A stretch of 64,000 nt of DNA, taken from the NCBI GenBank assembly GCA_963853835.1, contig OY970835.1, positions 9,787,501-9,851,500 on the forward strand. Reading direction: 5' to 3'. A program made the position numbers and the translations under genes. The stretch is from Calendula officinalis (lineage: Eukaryota; Streptophyta; Magnoliopsida; Asterales; Asteraceae). Under the pieces are notes generated by a model that had not been told where the DNA came from, did no database searches, and saw only the letters and a list, made by a program, of their open reading frames with translations. Positions 11,375 through 23,816 of this stretch are shown here, in pieces. Position 1 is the first letter of the stretch. The number at the start of each line of letters is the position of its first letter.

Positions 11375-12180
11375 ATGTTTTATGCAGATTTTATGAGATG
11401 ATCAATTTAGAGCTTTTGGGAACTGCTAGGAGGCAGTTCAGTTTTGATGATCCATTGGAGAGATTTTTCAGGGGATTGGATAATTCAATGAGATTTTTCG
11501 TTTTTAATCCAAGTATATTTCACATGAGGAGACGTTTTAGTGGATGGCTTGTCGAATTTGGGGAAAACTGACGGTTTTGGCTTTTGTGCAGCTTTTCCCT
11601 GAGGAGATGTGCGACTAGAAGAGAAGTGAGAAACAGAAATTTGTGGTTGTTTAGACGGCTTCTTTGATTGTTTTTAGGGTAGCTTTTGAGTTTTTGAGCT
11701 TTTGTGAAAAACAGAAGTTTGAGGAGTTTGAGAAGATTTCTTCTGTTGTTCGAAAGTTTTCTATTGAGCTTTTGATGGAAGTTTTGGATTTGACAATGTT
11801 CGTTCAGAAACTTCCCGATACACGAGGGAACGACGAGATGAAGATTTTTCAGATGTTGGTTTTAAAAGACGTGTTACGGTAGATTTTTCTGATCGAGAGT
11901 TTATTGATTTGCAAGGATCTGGATAGCAAGTTGTGCAAGAATGAATGATTTCACGACGTTTACCAAGAACATCATGTCTTTTACCACAAGGAGCATATAT
12001 TTTAATAAAATATCGTTCATCGTACTGAGAGATTGGTTTATCGGTCTTTTTATCAAAGTAAATCTTTTTGCCATTTTTATCAGTTTTAATAAATAAATTT
12101 ACACCATTAACACCGTGATTAACTGGACGATAAATTGCAGAATCATAAACAATGCCATAAGCTTCTTTTGGTGAAATAAA
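11375..12180 (-). other. Decayed gag-pol junction of the SIRE-type copia
   Basis: About 800 bp between the pol frame and the next recognisable coding fragment. Minus-strand reading gives only short frames with Lys/Ser-rich content, consistent with the linker that precedes protease in this lineage. No other feature is seen. Confidence 0.45.
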
Positions 12181-12411
12181 CTATCTAGAGTCATTACATT
12201 TATTTTGAACAGAATAAGATGAAACTACAGACTTAGGTGGACTAGACTTCTTAAGTAGACTAGGCTTCTTAAGCATACTGGATCCAGTCTGAATAGACTT
12301 CTTTGACTGTGTGGCTCTGTTGACTTCGGGTTCCTTCATGGACTTCTTCCCTCCAGACTCTAATCTTCGATCTGCAAGATTCAAAATAGGTGGATTAGAG
12401 CTTCTCTTCAA
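12181..12411 (-). pseudogene. Basic linker fragment between Gag and protease
   Basis: 76 residues rich in Lys and Ser (about a third of residues), with runs such as LKKPSLLKKSS. It lies between the coiled-coil part and pol in the expected order. Low-complexity basic linkers are common here in large copia elements. No domain can be named. Confidence 0.45.
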
Positions 12412-12446
12412 GATGGTTGGAACTGGGTTTGTCGGTGCTAGCCTAA

Positions 12447-13308
12447 TTAAGAGGCTTTAGAATTTTGAGTAACAGTTTGGTTCGTTTTAGCTTTTAATTC
12501 TGAAATTGTATCCTCTAAGTTATGTATTTTGTTTTGAAGATTTTCCTTTTCTTTATCAAAGGCCTTATGAGTTTCATCAATTTCAGTTTCTAATTCGACA
12601 ATTTTCTTTTCTAAAACTAATGATGGAACATAATGCTTTGGCTCTTTGATTTGTTTTAAAATTTGGTTTTCAGGAATGGAAAATTCAGCAGGTGTGATGG
12701 TTGGAAAATATTCGTTGTGTTCAAATTTTGCTTTCTTTTTTTCGTATGTTGAGTTTAGGGCATCATAATTGAAGCTAATTTGAGCATATTCTTCCTTTTT
12801 CCGGTTGAATTTTTCAACTTCTGCTTCTTCATCAGGCATATGAAGGAAGCTTTGCCATATTCCCAAGTTCATGTATTCATAATTGTATAGTGTGGGAAGA
12901 ACATCAGCAGCTTTTTCCAGAGGACGGATATTCTCAGCTCCGAGACCCACTTTTGACTTGAAAGACCTGAACTCTTTTGGCTGGTTTAATTTTATCGTTT
13001 GTTCAGTGTGACCAGCTTTCACAATCGTCTGCTCCAGTTTTGAGATGTGTTCTTCAATTTTCTTTCTTGATAGTAAGACTGTGTATGGTTGCTGATTGTT
13101 CATCGATTTCCTTTTTAAGACTGTTTGTTATGTTTGTGATTTGTTCATTTAGTTTTTGAATTTGGTTGTCAGCCGTCTTCAACTTATCTTGGTAGTCTTT
13201 TATCTTGATGTCTGCGGACTTCATCCATTTTTGCTCTCGACTGAGTTGATTAGCTAAGTCATTTATCAGCTGCTTGGAGTTCTCTTTATCACTTGACACC
13301 ATCTTCAT
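12447..13308 (-). pseudogene. Gag-side coiled-coil region, two overlapping frames
   Basis: A 218-residue frame (12447-13103) and an 84-residue frame (13054-13308) overlap by 50 bp in different frames, so a frameshift lies near 13054-13103. Both are rich in Lys, Glu, Gln and Leu with heptad-like spacing, most clearly in the last 60 residues before 12447. Long coiled-coil segments after the zinc knuckle are usual in Gag of SIRE-type elements and could support particle assembly. No enzyme motif is present. Confidence 0.6.
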
Positions 13309-13364
13309 AGTTTTTAGGTTCGAAATTTCAAGATTTTTTGTATTAATTATGTGATTTAGACGAT

Positions 13365-13748
13365 TTACCTCACTTGTGTTTTTTGTAACTCTTGTGTTTT
13401 TTGATTTGAACGGTTATTTTGATTTACTTGAGGGACAAGAGTTTCAAGTTGGCGACGAAAGGTTAAATTTTCTTCCTTTAATTTTGAGATTTGTGTTTTG
13501 GATTCATTGGTTGTATTTACTTGTTTTTTTAGATTATTTTGTAATTCAGAAATTTGAAATTTATAAGCTGATTTTGACGTAGACAACTGATTTTGTAATT
13601 CCTTGTTTACTTGAGTTATTTGAAGAGAACATTGACTTAATTCACTCAAATCATTTAAGAGTTGTGCTTTTTCACATTTCAAATCAGTTATTTGTTTTGT
13701 CAAATGTGATTTCTCATCAATTTTTGTAAAAAGTTTTTCATTAAACAA
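13365..13748 (-). pseudogene. Gag-side coiled-coil fragment
   Basis: 127 residues, strongly predicted by eye to be coiled coil: repeated Leu/Ile at heptad positions with Lys, Glu, Gln and Asn between. Its start overlaps the zinc-knuckle frame by 49 bp in another frame, so another frameshift separates them. Confidence 0.6.
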
Positions 13749-14072
13749 GGAATTCTCTGATTCATCAGTGTCTGAATCAGATAATAAAGAGTCAAAGGAA
13801 GAAGAGTGTACCTCATTTTCATCAGAGTCTGAGCGCAGCTCTGAGTTCGTTTGATCTCACCATTAGAGTCAGGCTTGCATTCCTCTTCCTCTTGATCGTA
13901 AGAGTCTTCCAGCCACTGTTGGTCCTCAGCTAATAGGACTTTGCCATTTTTAACTTGTTTGGCCATGAGCATTTTCCTCTTAAAGTATTCTGAGTCCTTC
14001 ACCTTTGGCTTCTTGCATTCTTTGGCAAAGTGGCCCGTCATACCACAATTGTAACATTTCTTAGGTGGCTCA
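13700..14072 (-). pseudogene. Gag CCHC zinc knuckle and following region
   Basis: Minus-strand reading from 14072 gives CYNCGMTGHFAKEC, a complete C-X2-C-X4-H-X4-C nucleic-acid-binding knuckle, followed by an acidic stretch. The frame is cut at its upstream side by the gypsy insertion at 14078. The matching upstream half of Gag resumes at 28723. The knuckle binds retrotransposon RNA during packaging. Confidence 0.85.
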
Positions 14073-14077
14073 GTGGA

Positions 14078-17000
14078 TGTGACAACCCTAAAATTTACAC
14101 ATTTAATTCAACATTTATTGTAACCCTAATGGTGTACTAGAACCCTAATTTAATTTATGAGTGCATTTATTTACATTTAAGTCTAGCGATAAACACAAAT
14201 GTCATTTACGATATTAACTAGACTGCATTTAAGTTAGTAAAACCCTAGACATCATGTCTCATTAAAATACATGTCATCATTTGTGCATAATCATTTCATT
14301 AGCATTTTTCGTTAGACCAATTAGTTAACGATTTGGTGATACAAGATAATTATGAACCAAATCAAAAGTATAAATTTTATAATTTATAATGATATAATAA
14401 CTCAACCGAACAAACCAGTACGAAAAACAAAGTATAAAACAACTTACACGACTCATTAAACAATTAGTAACAACATCCAATACTCGGTACAATATGAAAA
14501 TAGTGAAAATTTGTCAAAAGTATATCTGAACTAATAAATTTCAATCTCAAAATACCACCGTCAAAAACCAAGTAAAACCCCAATAAAAATAAGACAACCA
14601 TAGGGGTATCAACGTATACTAATAACACCAACATAATCTATCAAAAAAAAAAAAAAAAATAGAAATTTACTCTTATCGCTTCTACCTCTTTCGGCCGATC
14701 ACCTCATATGGCATATAACAAACTTCCTTTTCTATTATATCATAATTATAATATTTATTTATTTTTTTACCAATCACATCTCTCCCATATTTAAATTCAA
14801 CCAATCAAGAGACACCATCATCTAAGCCTATAACTATAACCATTTATAATACCCTACCCCTTCCCCATGTCAGCCGCCACCCCCACCGTCCTTATTCGTT
14901 CTCCGGCAAGACACTCTCGGCGAACTCAGGCGATACAAAAACGAACTCCAGTGAACCAGCATCATCTACGGTGGCGACAACAACAAAACCCAGAAAAAGT
15001 TTCCTACGCAACCGCTAACATCTCCGACGAAGTCCATCACTTCCGGTAACTCAGACGACGCAAGGAAGCATCTCCGGTCATCTCTCTAAGACACAAGCAA
15101 AGGTATAAACCCTTATCTTTATGTTCTCCTTTCTGTGTTTCCGTTGCATGTTTCCCCGTACGAACAGACACACAATGCACATGTGTGTGTTTTACATGTC
15201 ATGGTATGCGGGTATGTATATTCGTGCATGTGTATCGTGATTCAGTGTGTGTATTGTGCGTCGTATCCTTGATGTCTCTCTCGTCTCTTTGTGTTTTTTT
15301 TTCCGCATGCCTTCTGTGTGTGCGTGTTACCGATATGGTTTCCGGCGAGACCATGGCTAATTGGCCGGTCCAGCCCTTCCTTCCGAAGTCCGTGAAACAG
15401 ATTAGATTAGTCACAAGGCCACAAAGTTGTAAACCCAGCAAATTCTTTCTGGTCCACTCCGAATCCGGCCCACGCAATTAAAGAAGTTTTAATTGGCCCA
15501 ACTTTCTTTTGTTGCAGCCAAGTTTCAATTAAGCCCAATATTATTTTATTTATAACTAAATCAAATTCATTTAAACAATTAATACTACTATTTGTTTCTA
15601 AAAATTAATTAATAATAATCTATATACTCCCTCCGTCCCACAAAAAAGTTCTCATTTCCTTTGGGCACAAGTATTTAGGAGATAGTTGATAGTGGGGTCT
15701 TTGGTACTATTTTTGATTAAAATATAAGGTTAATTGGAGAGAGAAAATGTTTTTAAGAGATAGTTGGTGGTGGGGCCCATAATAATAATATTATTTAATA
15801 GAAATGAGAACTTTTTTGTGGGACAAAATTTATGATAGAAATGGGAACTTTTTTGTGGGACGGAGGAAGTAATATTTATTCACTTATTTTAACATTTACT
15901 CAATAATTTAACACAATTGTTTAGTCAGTTCATAATTATTCAATACGTAATTATTCAATTTATTTATCTATAATTATGTAAAATCATTATCTATTGTACA
16001 AAACCTAGCAATTCGACCACAGTAAATCGTTTCATCAAAGATGATAAAAGTTAAATCAATTTGAATATAACATCAATTTATCAAGTGTCACCAATATATC
16101 GCTCATTTATTTATTTTTCTACGCATATAGGAATCTAGCAGTGTTTGGTTGGAATCAATTTTGATAATTTGTATCTTTTGGAAGCAATGCATCAGGTGAG
16201 TCCACAGCCCCACTTTTTAACGTATTTTTATTTACTGGTTTTACAAATATTTGGGGTGAAAAACATATCAAATGTTTTACAAATATTCGCTTTATTCATA
16301 ATTGTTTATTTTACCGTGATGATACATTATGCAAAACATGACAAACAGTCTTTATGCTCGGACTAAGTAGGTGTAGTGCATAGGTAGATGCTTACATCCC
16401 ATAATCTTAGCTAGTTGCGACTAGGCCCTGGATATGCAGATGGTACCATTAGCTGACACTCTTCCTCCCACATTTTTGTTTGTTATTTAACGGTTCTACC
16501 CAACCGTCAGGGGAATGCATATCTTAGAGAACAGAAACATCACACTTAGAGTTGCAGTTTGATTATGGGCTTAGGGTCGGCATATTAACGCAATGGCGTA
16601 GCTAACTGTTGGGGACATCAGTCATGCATTTTCAATACTTACTACTCTTTACAATCTTACTATTTTGTTTACTAACATGTCTTTACATATCAAATTTTAT
16701 TACAATATTTCTTTATATCAAAACATTTTTGAACATCTTATCATCACACATATTTTTGCCTTGTTGGCACATATACATTTTGGGTAAATCAAATCTATAT
16801 TTTATTATACAATTTATGTCAGTTGGCACACAAAAACTTTATATTTTAAATCATTTTTAAATAACATTTTACTATATGATTTTGCCATGTTTGGCTTATA
16901 AAACCTTGTATTTTTAAACAAACACTAAACCTGTGGATTCACTCAACAATTTTGTTGATCGTCTTATATATGTTTTTCAGGTTAATAGGAGAAGCATTGA

Positions 17001-17245
17001 GTCCTTAGACTTTGGATCATGAGCATGCATAGTGTCGAGATGCCACAAACGTCTTTTCATTAATTTTTGTTTTACTCTTTTTCACTTACATATAAGTTTT
17101 GGATAATACTTATTTCAAGTATTTAATTACATTTGAAAACTATTAAATGTTTGCAATAATCATTTTTGTGTTACTCAAGAATGTTGCATCCCGTTCTTCC
17201 GCAAATCATTTATTACTATAAAACCATTTTTGGCGGGGTGTGACA
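14078..17245 (+). repeat. 5' LTR of the gypsy element (with MITE)
   Basis: 3168 bp, about 2923 bp without the Stowaway MITE, against about 2915 bp for the 3' LTR after removing the MULE. Begins TGTGACAACC and ends GGCGGGGTGTGACA. Spurious frames such as 14867-15049 and 15185-15481 occur in both LTR copies and are not genes. Confidence 0.92.
15627..15869. mobile_element. Stowaway-type MITE, target TA
   Basis: 243 bp with inverted ends CTCCCTCCGTCCCAC and GTGGGACGGAGGAAG (one mismatch to the perfect inverse), flanked by TA at 15625-15626 and 15870-15871. The 3' LTR of the same gypsy element has the empty site (ctatataatatttatt near 27350), which proves insertion after the gypsy element arrived. 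There is no coding capacity. Confidence 0.95.
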
Positions 17246-19368
17246 GATTGGTATTAGAGACATTGGTTATAGTGAATTAGTAAACTAATCTATAACTTCA
17301 AAAACATTTTTGGACAAAATTATTTTGAGTCAAAACATGTTCGTGGCATCTAAAGTCTCATCCATATAGAGTTGCATTTTATATAAGAATGTCATTTCAT
17401 ATAGAGTTGTATCTTACATAAAGTCTCATTTAATATAGATTTACATTTTATATGGAACTAACTTCATATAGAGTTGTCTTTCATATAGAGTCTCATTTCA
17501 AATAGAATACGTTTCATATCATTCACAAGACCTATGCCTTATTAGTATGCCCCTTCATTTTACACTCACATTATACCTGACCTAGGTAGAATATTTGATA
17601 CCATTAGATACTTAGACGTAAAACCATACTTGAGAAACTATCACATCAACTACATTATTCATTGTATTCTAACACCACATAGTTATATTCGATTCCATAC
17701 TTACACTTCACTAACCGCTCACACTTCACAAATCACTTACACGTAGACGCGTAGTCTAGGATTATTATATAACATCGACGAGTGGTGACTACTTTGACTA
17801 CTCTACTCTACTCTACTGGACAACAAGCATAGTGACACATCATTGGTGGATATTAAAGAAGAAATATCTCTACACGTGCACCACGTACTTAAAACACACA
17901 CTATATATCACTCTCACACATTGTACCTCACTCGAGTATCGCCACCTCAACCTAAATTTCTCACTCCACTAATCTGGTGACACTTGGGACCCTTCGCGTA
18001 AACCACGATTGTACGTCTATCCAGCAACCTCTAGTGCCATGAAAAGGAAAATACGAAACGCATCACACATTATCTCTATGATATCTGTATAATGATCTTT
18101 AGAAAATACTCTTAAAATATTTGCACGATACACTATAAGGAAAAAGATTCCACATCCGCGTAGAGACAATAGTATAATTCTTTATTTTCACGTACGGTAG
18201 GAGTATAGAGAAAACACTAGTATTCTTGAATGGAGCTATGAAGTGATAATGATGAAGAAGCATTGTATGATGATATTATAAAAGCGTCTGGCCAACGAGT
18301 TTATAATAACATGATACAATGTGGAATTATCAAAGTCATGGATTATTAAAAGGAATCAAACAATTGAATACAACTATCATCATTAGTGTTAAGAATTAGA
18401 GAACGAGAAAGAAATGAGTTAACTTTTGGAATGAAGCCTCTTGCCTGATGATGAAGGCGACTACAACAACAAATGACTTGAGAAGAATCGATGAGAACAA
18501 ATAACGAAGAACATGCTAAAAATGTTTCACGTCAAGGATGAACGACAATAACCGACCAACCTATGGTCAATCGTTATGATTAAAGAATGAGAAGCACGAA
18601 GACTTCAACACCAACACTAGTATCTTATAGAAACTTAATCATTCAACCTCAGCACCATCAAACTTAGGCCACATAATTTAGTCTTTGCCTCCCTCCGGTT
18701 AAGCAATAACATAAAATTTGAATATAGTAAAATTTAACTAGTCTCGAAAAGTTATCCTACGAAGAACCTTACCCATGAGAATCATTCTGCCATCATAGAC
18801 TTAAATGGTGAAACTTGAGGTACAAATGAAACGCACCGTAGTCTGAAGATTTCAACAAGATTTTGAGAGTTGGAAGATCTGTACAAATTCAACTACTTCT
18901 TAGAGAAACATTAGTGCCGAGGTGAAGAAGAGACCGATTATTAAGACATGGAGAAGTGCAAAAGGTTCGAGATTCCTAGAAAACATACATTCGTCATCTT
19001 TATCTTACGCAACAGAAAACAAACCGGGCAAACGATAAATCAAAGACATACCTATCCTGCAGAGCTACTAGAAAATACTCCTGAAAGATTTACTGAGATT
19101 TTTCATCATCCTCGTCAAATTTAAATGTGTAAATAAACAAATCCCAAGAGCATTATTGATCGCGCGAAAACCTTACCCCTAAATCCTCCCAAGACGTGAT
19201 AGTTGTCCCTACAACTCCCAAAACTTCTATAATCAGGATCTATCCGATTGAGCGTTTCCTAATAGGAATATTTTCCATCCGTATGAAAATTATAGTAGGT
19301 ATAAACAAATGCTAATAGTCTAGTGGAAATTTAAACAAAATATCCATTATGAATCATTATTCACTTCT
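17246..19368 (+). other. Gypsy interior, 5' half: PBS and unrecognisable gag region
   Basis: The PBS TGGTATTAGAGAC (17249-17261) matches the initiator-tRNA-Met type with substitutions, four bases after the LTR. Beyond it I see short repeats ('catatagagttg' units at about 17360-17500, 'tctac' repeats near 17800) and no readable gag or protease. The sequence is presumably decayed beyond recognition. Confidence 0.6.
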
Positions 19369-19839
19369 ACATATTGATGATCTATCCCACCAATTACAAG
19401 GATCAATCTTATATTCTAAAATTTATTTGCGCTCGAGTTATCGCTAGCTGAAATTTTATGAAGAAGGGATGTACCTAATACCACATTCAAAACTCATTAT
19501 TGTCATTTTTGTTTTCGTTATGCCCTTTTGATTTAACTCTTGATGTGTAAACAATACATCAAGAGGTTTACCATCGTATCTATAAACGATATCCTATTCT
19601 TTTCCCAAGCTGAGCACGAAGAGCACCCTAAAAAAATTTTGAAACTATTTGAAAACGAGAAACTTTACGTCAAATATCTAAGTCATGTGATAAATGAGAA
19701 GAGAATACATGTAGATCCCACCAAGATTGAGGCGATTGAAACTTTAGAAGTCATCGACAGAAATACGTCAATTTCTTGTCTTTACCGGCTACTGGCTAAC
19801 GGTTTATTCGAGATTATACCAAAGTGGCCCAAACCCTAA
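19369..19839 (+). pseudogene. Gypsy reverse transcriptase fragment
   Basis: Frame reading from about 19372 gives HIDDLSHQLQGS followed by YSKI, matching the RT region around IDDLFDQLQGA...SKIDLRSGYHQL. From 19540 a 99-residue frame matches the next RT part (FVIVFIDDIL and the HVI-EKGIHVDPTKIEAIE region). The catalytic YIDD/FIDD box reads SINDI, so the first Asp is lost. The segment between the 'KLYVKY' and 'SHVIN' parts is deleted. Several stops and frame changes make it dead. Confidence 0.8.
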
Positions 19840-20034
19840 CCTCTCCAACCTAAAAAGATGATAAATTGGACTAGAGTGAGAAGGAAACTGTACTTCAAGC
19901 AGTAATCGAAAAACTCTGTAGTAAACCAATCTTAGTCCAAACCTAAAGGAGCAAAAAATGTCATCGTATATCACGTCGCGTCACATCAAAGATTATGTTG
20001 CTTGTTGTAGCAAAATGGTAGAAAATCGCAAACG

Positions 20035-20330
20035 CCTCTCAACAATTGAGAATCCACGAAAAGAACTACACTACCCATGATCTCGAACTACCTACCATAG
20101 AATTAGCATTAAAAATCTGGAGACATTATTTGTACGGTACCTAATATACTATCTTACCGACCATTAAAGCCTTCAACATATTTTCGATCAGAAGGAGCTT
20201 AAACATGAGGCAACGAAATTGCGTCGAGATGTCTAAACAATAATGACTACGAAATCATGTATTATCTCGGGAAGGCCAAACGTAGTGGCCGACGCCCTTA
20301 GTCGAAAAGAACAAATCAACCATGTCGAGT
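20035..20330 (+). pseudogene. Gypsy RNase H fragment
   Basis: Readings around 20035-20210 show the pattern HEKNYTTHDLEL...ALKIWRHYLYG, then LTDH-SLQHIFDQKEL. The frame at 20243 gives GRPNVVADALSRKEQ, the hallmark at the RT/RNase H to integrase connection. Stops and shifts separate these pieces. Confidence 0.8.
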
Positions 20331-20539
20331 GCGAGCATTCGGAATTCCTATTCATACAAACCTCTACACAATCTCTCTTCCTAAATCCGCGGTTTCCAAA
20401 TCGATATTCTAAAAGAAGAGAACACTAAAGGCGAATTTCTTTGCGGTATGAAGAAACTAGAAACCAAGCCTGATGGAACATTGTATACATCGTAAATAGG
20501 ATATAAGTCCCAAGCTTTGGAAGCTTTCGCGACATCATT

Positions 20540-20776
20540 TTGGGCGAAGATCATAAATCTAAATACTTGATTCGTCTCAGTGCTAATACGATTTACAAAC
20601 ATATAAAGAAGATGTACTCGAGGCCAAATACAAAAAAAAAAAAAAAAAAAAGAGATTGTAATGTATATCACCAAGTGTTCGACCTGTTATGCCTACTTTC
20701 ATGTCTCCTGAAACAGCTCGAAAGTTCCGAAGAGAAATGGGAACAAATCTCAATAAGATTTTCTTTTAATCACTAG
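20540..20776 (+). pseudogene. Gypsy integrase N-terminal fragment
   Basis: The frame reads EDHKSKYLIR and TIYKHIKKMYSRPN, as in the integrase zinc region (normally EAH...H-G--KMY-DL---YWWP-M). Further on comes LLKQLESSEEKWEQIS, as in the LLQPLEIPEWKWEQIT segment before the catalytic core. A poly-A run at 20632-20650 sits in the middle. The catalytic core is missing. The CACTA element begins 18 bp downstream. Confidence 0.75.
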
Positions 20777-20793
20777 TTACGTCAAACTTCTAG

Positions 20794-21868
20794 CACTACT
20801 ACAGAATAGGTTTGTTGATGCGGTTGGTTATTTTTATTTGGTGCGGTTGTAACAAATAACCGCATCATAAAAGATAATTCGCACAAAAAAATATAAAACC
20901 GCACTATTTAATCTATTTGTTAATGCGGTTAAGAAAAAACCGCACTATTTAATCTATTTGTTAACGCGGTTAAGAAAAAACCGCACTATTTAATCTATTT
21001 GTTAATGCGGTTAAGAAAAATCGCACTAATAAATCACATTTGCACCTAAAAAGCACATTTTGCCATGTCATCAATCTGCACCACTATCATGTGATCTTAG
21101 TCGTTCATTGTTCATTATCACTTATCAATGGTCAAAATTGATTCAGCTTACACCACGTATCCCCATGAATATATATTCAAATACTCCCACAATCCTTAAT
21201 CATTTTACTCATATTTTATTTCTTTCATCATTTACAAGTTTCATATGAGTAATTCTCTCAATTTTTTTTCAATATATATTCAAATATCCCAAACATCATT
21301 AATCATCTTACTCATATTCCATTTCTTTCATCATTCAAAAGTTTCAGGTTAGTAATTTTCTTAATTTTTCTTCGGTAATTGTTCTATCATCTCTAGTTTT
21401 TGTTTGTTTCCATTAATTTAACTCGGTTCAAACAATTTTGTTGTGCAGATTTGAATTAAGCAAAAAATGTCAAGACGTGTAAAATTAGGAAAATGATTAG
21501 GAAAGTTAAAAAGTAGTCTGGACGTTCAAAATGACTAGGAATTAAGTTGAATAATTATTGCATAAATATTTAATATTTAATCATTAATAAATATTTAATA
21601 ATTACTAATTAAGTCAAAATATTGCGTCGTACAAAATCTCACAAACATTTAACATTTAATAATTAATTAATAAAAAATATAAATACCTTTTATGGTGCGG
21701 TTCTGATTTTTTGGTGCGATCATTTAATGGTGCGGTTTTATATTTTTTGATGCGATCATTTAATGGTGCGGTTGTAATGATTTAATGGTGCGATATTTAT
21801 TAGTGCGGTCTTTTAACCGCACCAATTAACCATTTTTACCGCATCAACAAACATATTCTGTAGTAGTG
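20794..21868. mobile_element. Non-autonomous CACTA (En/Spm) element, target TAG
   Basis: 1075 bp bounded by CACTACTACAGAATAGG and its inverse ending CTGTAGTAGTG, flanked by the 3-bp duplication TAG at 20791-20793 and 21869-21871. Matching longer arms include TTTGTTGATGCGGT and ACCGCATCAACAAA. Subterminal zones carry many GCGGTT motifs in both orientations, the sort of sites bound by CACTA transposase. There is no transposase ORF. It lies inside the dead gypsy interior. Confidence 0.92.
20897..21030. repeat. 41-bp subterminal tandem repeats of the CACTA element
   Basis: Units with 'TGCGGTT' at 20924, 20965 and 21006 have a strict 41-bp period. Each contains GCGGTT-AAGAAA-AACCGC, a 6-bp hairpin. 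Counterpart GTGCGGTT motifs lie near 21690-21830 at the other end. Confidence 0.85.
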
Positions 21869-22020
21869 TAGTAGTCACAATACGATTTGAGAAATCGTTG
21901 ATCGCTTGACAACATCTACATTCCTATGAACGAAAACAAGGAAATGAGAAAGTTAACCAAGATTTATATAAATGAGAGTCGTATCCCGACAAGAAACGCC
22001 AACGTTCACATATTCCTTCC

Positions 22021-22084
22021 AACCATTAACATGTTATTACATTGTCTTAAATTTTGGGACGAAATTTCTTTAACAAGGGGAGAA
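22021..22084 (+). promoter_or_regulatory. Gypsy 3' end remnant and polypurine tract
   Basis: 'ttttgggacgaaatttc' followed by AACAAGGGGAGAA (22072-22084) directly precedes the 3' LTR TGTGAC at 22085. This layout is typical of chromoviruses, where the end of pol runs into the polypurine tract that primes plus-strand synthesis. Confidence 0.85.
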
Positions 22085-23816
22085 TGTGACAACCCTAAAA
22101 TTTACAAATTTAGTTCAACATTTATTGTAACCCTAATGGTGTACTAGAACCCAAATTTAATTTATGAGTGCATTTATTTACATTTAAGCCTAGCGATAAA
22201 CACAAATGTCATTTACGATATTAACTAGACTGCATTTAAGTTAGTAAAACCCTAGACATCATGTCTCATTAAAATACATGTCATCATTTGTGCATAATCA
22301 TTTCATTAGCATTTTTCGTTAGACCAATTAGTTAACGATTTGGTGACACAAGATAATTATGAACCAAATCAAAAGTATAAATTTTATAATTTATAATGAT
22401 ATAATAACTCAACCGAACAAACCAGTACGAAAAACAAAGTATAAACAACTTACACGACTCATTAAACAATTAGTAACAACATCCAATACTCGGCACAATA
22501 TGAAAATAGTGAAAATTTGTCAAAAGTATATCTGAACTAATAAATTTCAATCTCAAAATACCACTGTCAAAAATCAAGTAAAACCCCAATAAAAATAAGA
22601 CAACCATAGGGGTATCAACGTATACTAATAACACCAACATAATCTATCAAAAAAAAAAAAAAAATAGAAATTTACTCTTATCGCTTCTACCTCTTTCGGC
22701 CGATCACCTCATATGGCATATAACAAACTTCCTTTTCTATTATATCATAATTATAATAATTATAATATTTATTTATTTTTTTACCAATCACATCTCTCCC
22801 ATATTTAAATTCAACCAATCAAGAGACACCATCATCTAAGCCTATAACTATAACCATTTATAATACCCTACCCCTTCCCCATGTCAGCAGCCACCCCCAC
22901 CGTCCTTATTCGTTCTCCGGCAAGACACTCTCGGCGAACTCAGGCGATACAAAAACGAACTCCAGTGAACCAGCATCATCTACGGTGGCGACAACAACAA
23001 AACCCAGAAAAAGTTTCCTACGCAACCGCTAACATCTCCGACGAACTCCATCACTTCCGGTAACTCAGACGACGCAAGGAAGCATCTCCGGTCATCTCTC
23101 TAAGACACAAGCAAAGGTATAAACCCTTATCTTTATGTTCTCCTTTCTGTGTTTCCGTTGCATGTTTCCCCGTACGAACAGACACACAATGCACATGTGT
23201 GTGTTTTACATGTCATGGTATGCGGGTATGTATATTCGTGCATGTGTATCGTGATTCAGTGTGTGTATTGTGCGTCGTATCCTTGATGTCTCTCTCGTCT
23301 CTTTGTGTTTTTTTTTCCGCATGCCTTCTGTGTGTGCGTGTTACCGATATGGTTTCCGGCGAGACCATGGCTAATTGGCCGGTCCAGCCCTTCCTTCCGA
23401 AGTCCGTGAAACAGATTAGATTAGTCACAAGGCCACAAAGTTGTAAACCCAGGAAATTCTTTCTGGTCCACTCCGAATCCGGCCCACGCAATTGAAGAAG
23501 TTTTAATTGGCCCAACTTTCTTTTGTTGCAGCCAAGTTTCAATTAAGCCCAATATTATTTTATTTATAACTAAATCAAATTCATTTAAACAAGAGTTAAT
23601 TACACAAATGGTCCTTTAAGATGATACCACGTTGCAAGTGTGGTCCTAATCTTTTAATTTCGACAATCTTAGTCCTTTAAGATTACTGATTTTGCAAGTT
23701 TTGTCCTTTAGGCTAAACGATGTTAAAATTTTCTGTTAAGTGACCTCATGTGCAATGCACATAAGGGTATTTTTGTCTGTTCGCACTCCTTCTAGGGTTT
23801 TGATTTTGGCATGGCG

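Noticed and set aside
15185..15481. Cys-rich 98-codon ORF as a secreted peptide gene
   Set aside because: Identical frame exists in the other LTR copy (23199-23495); it is LTR sequence with GT-rich low complexity.
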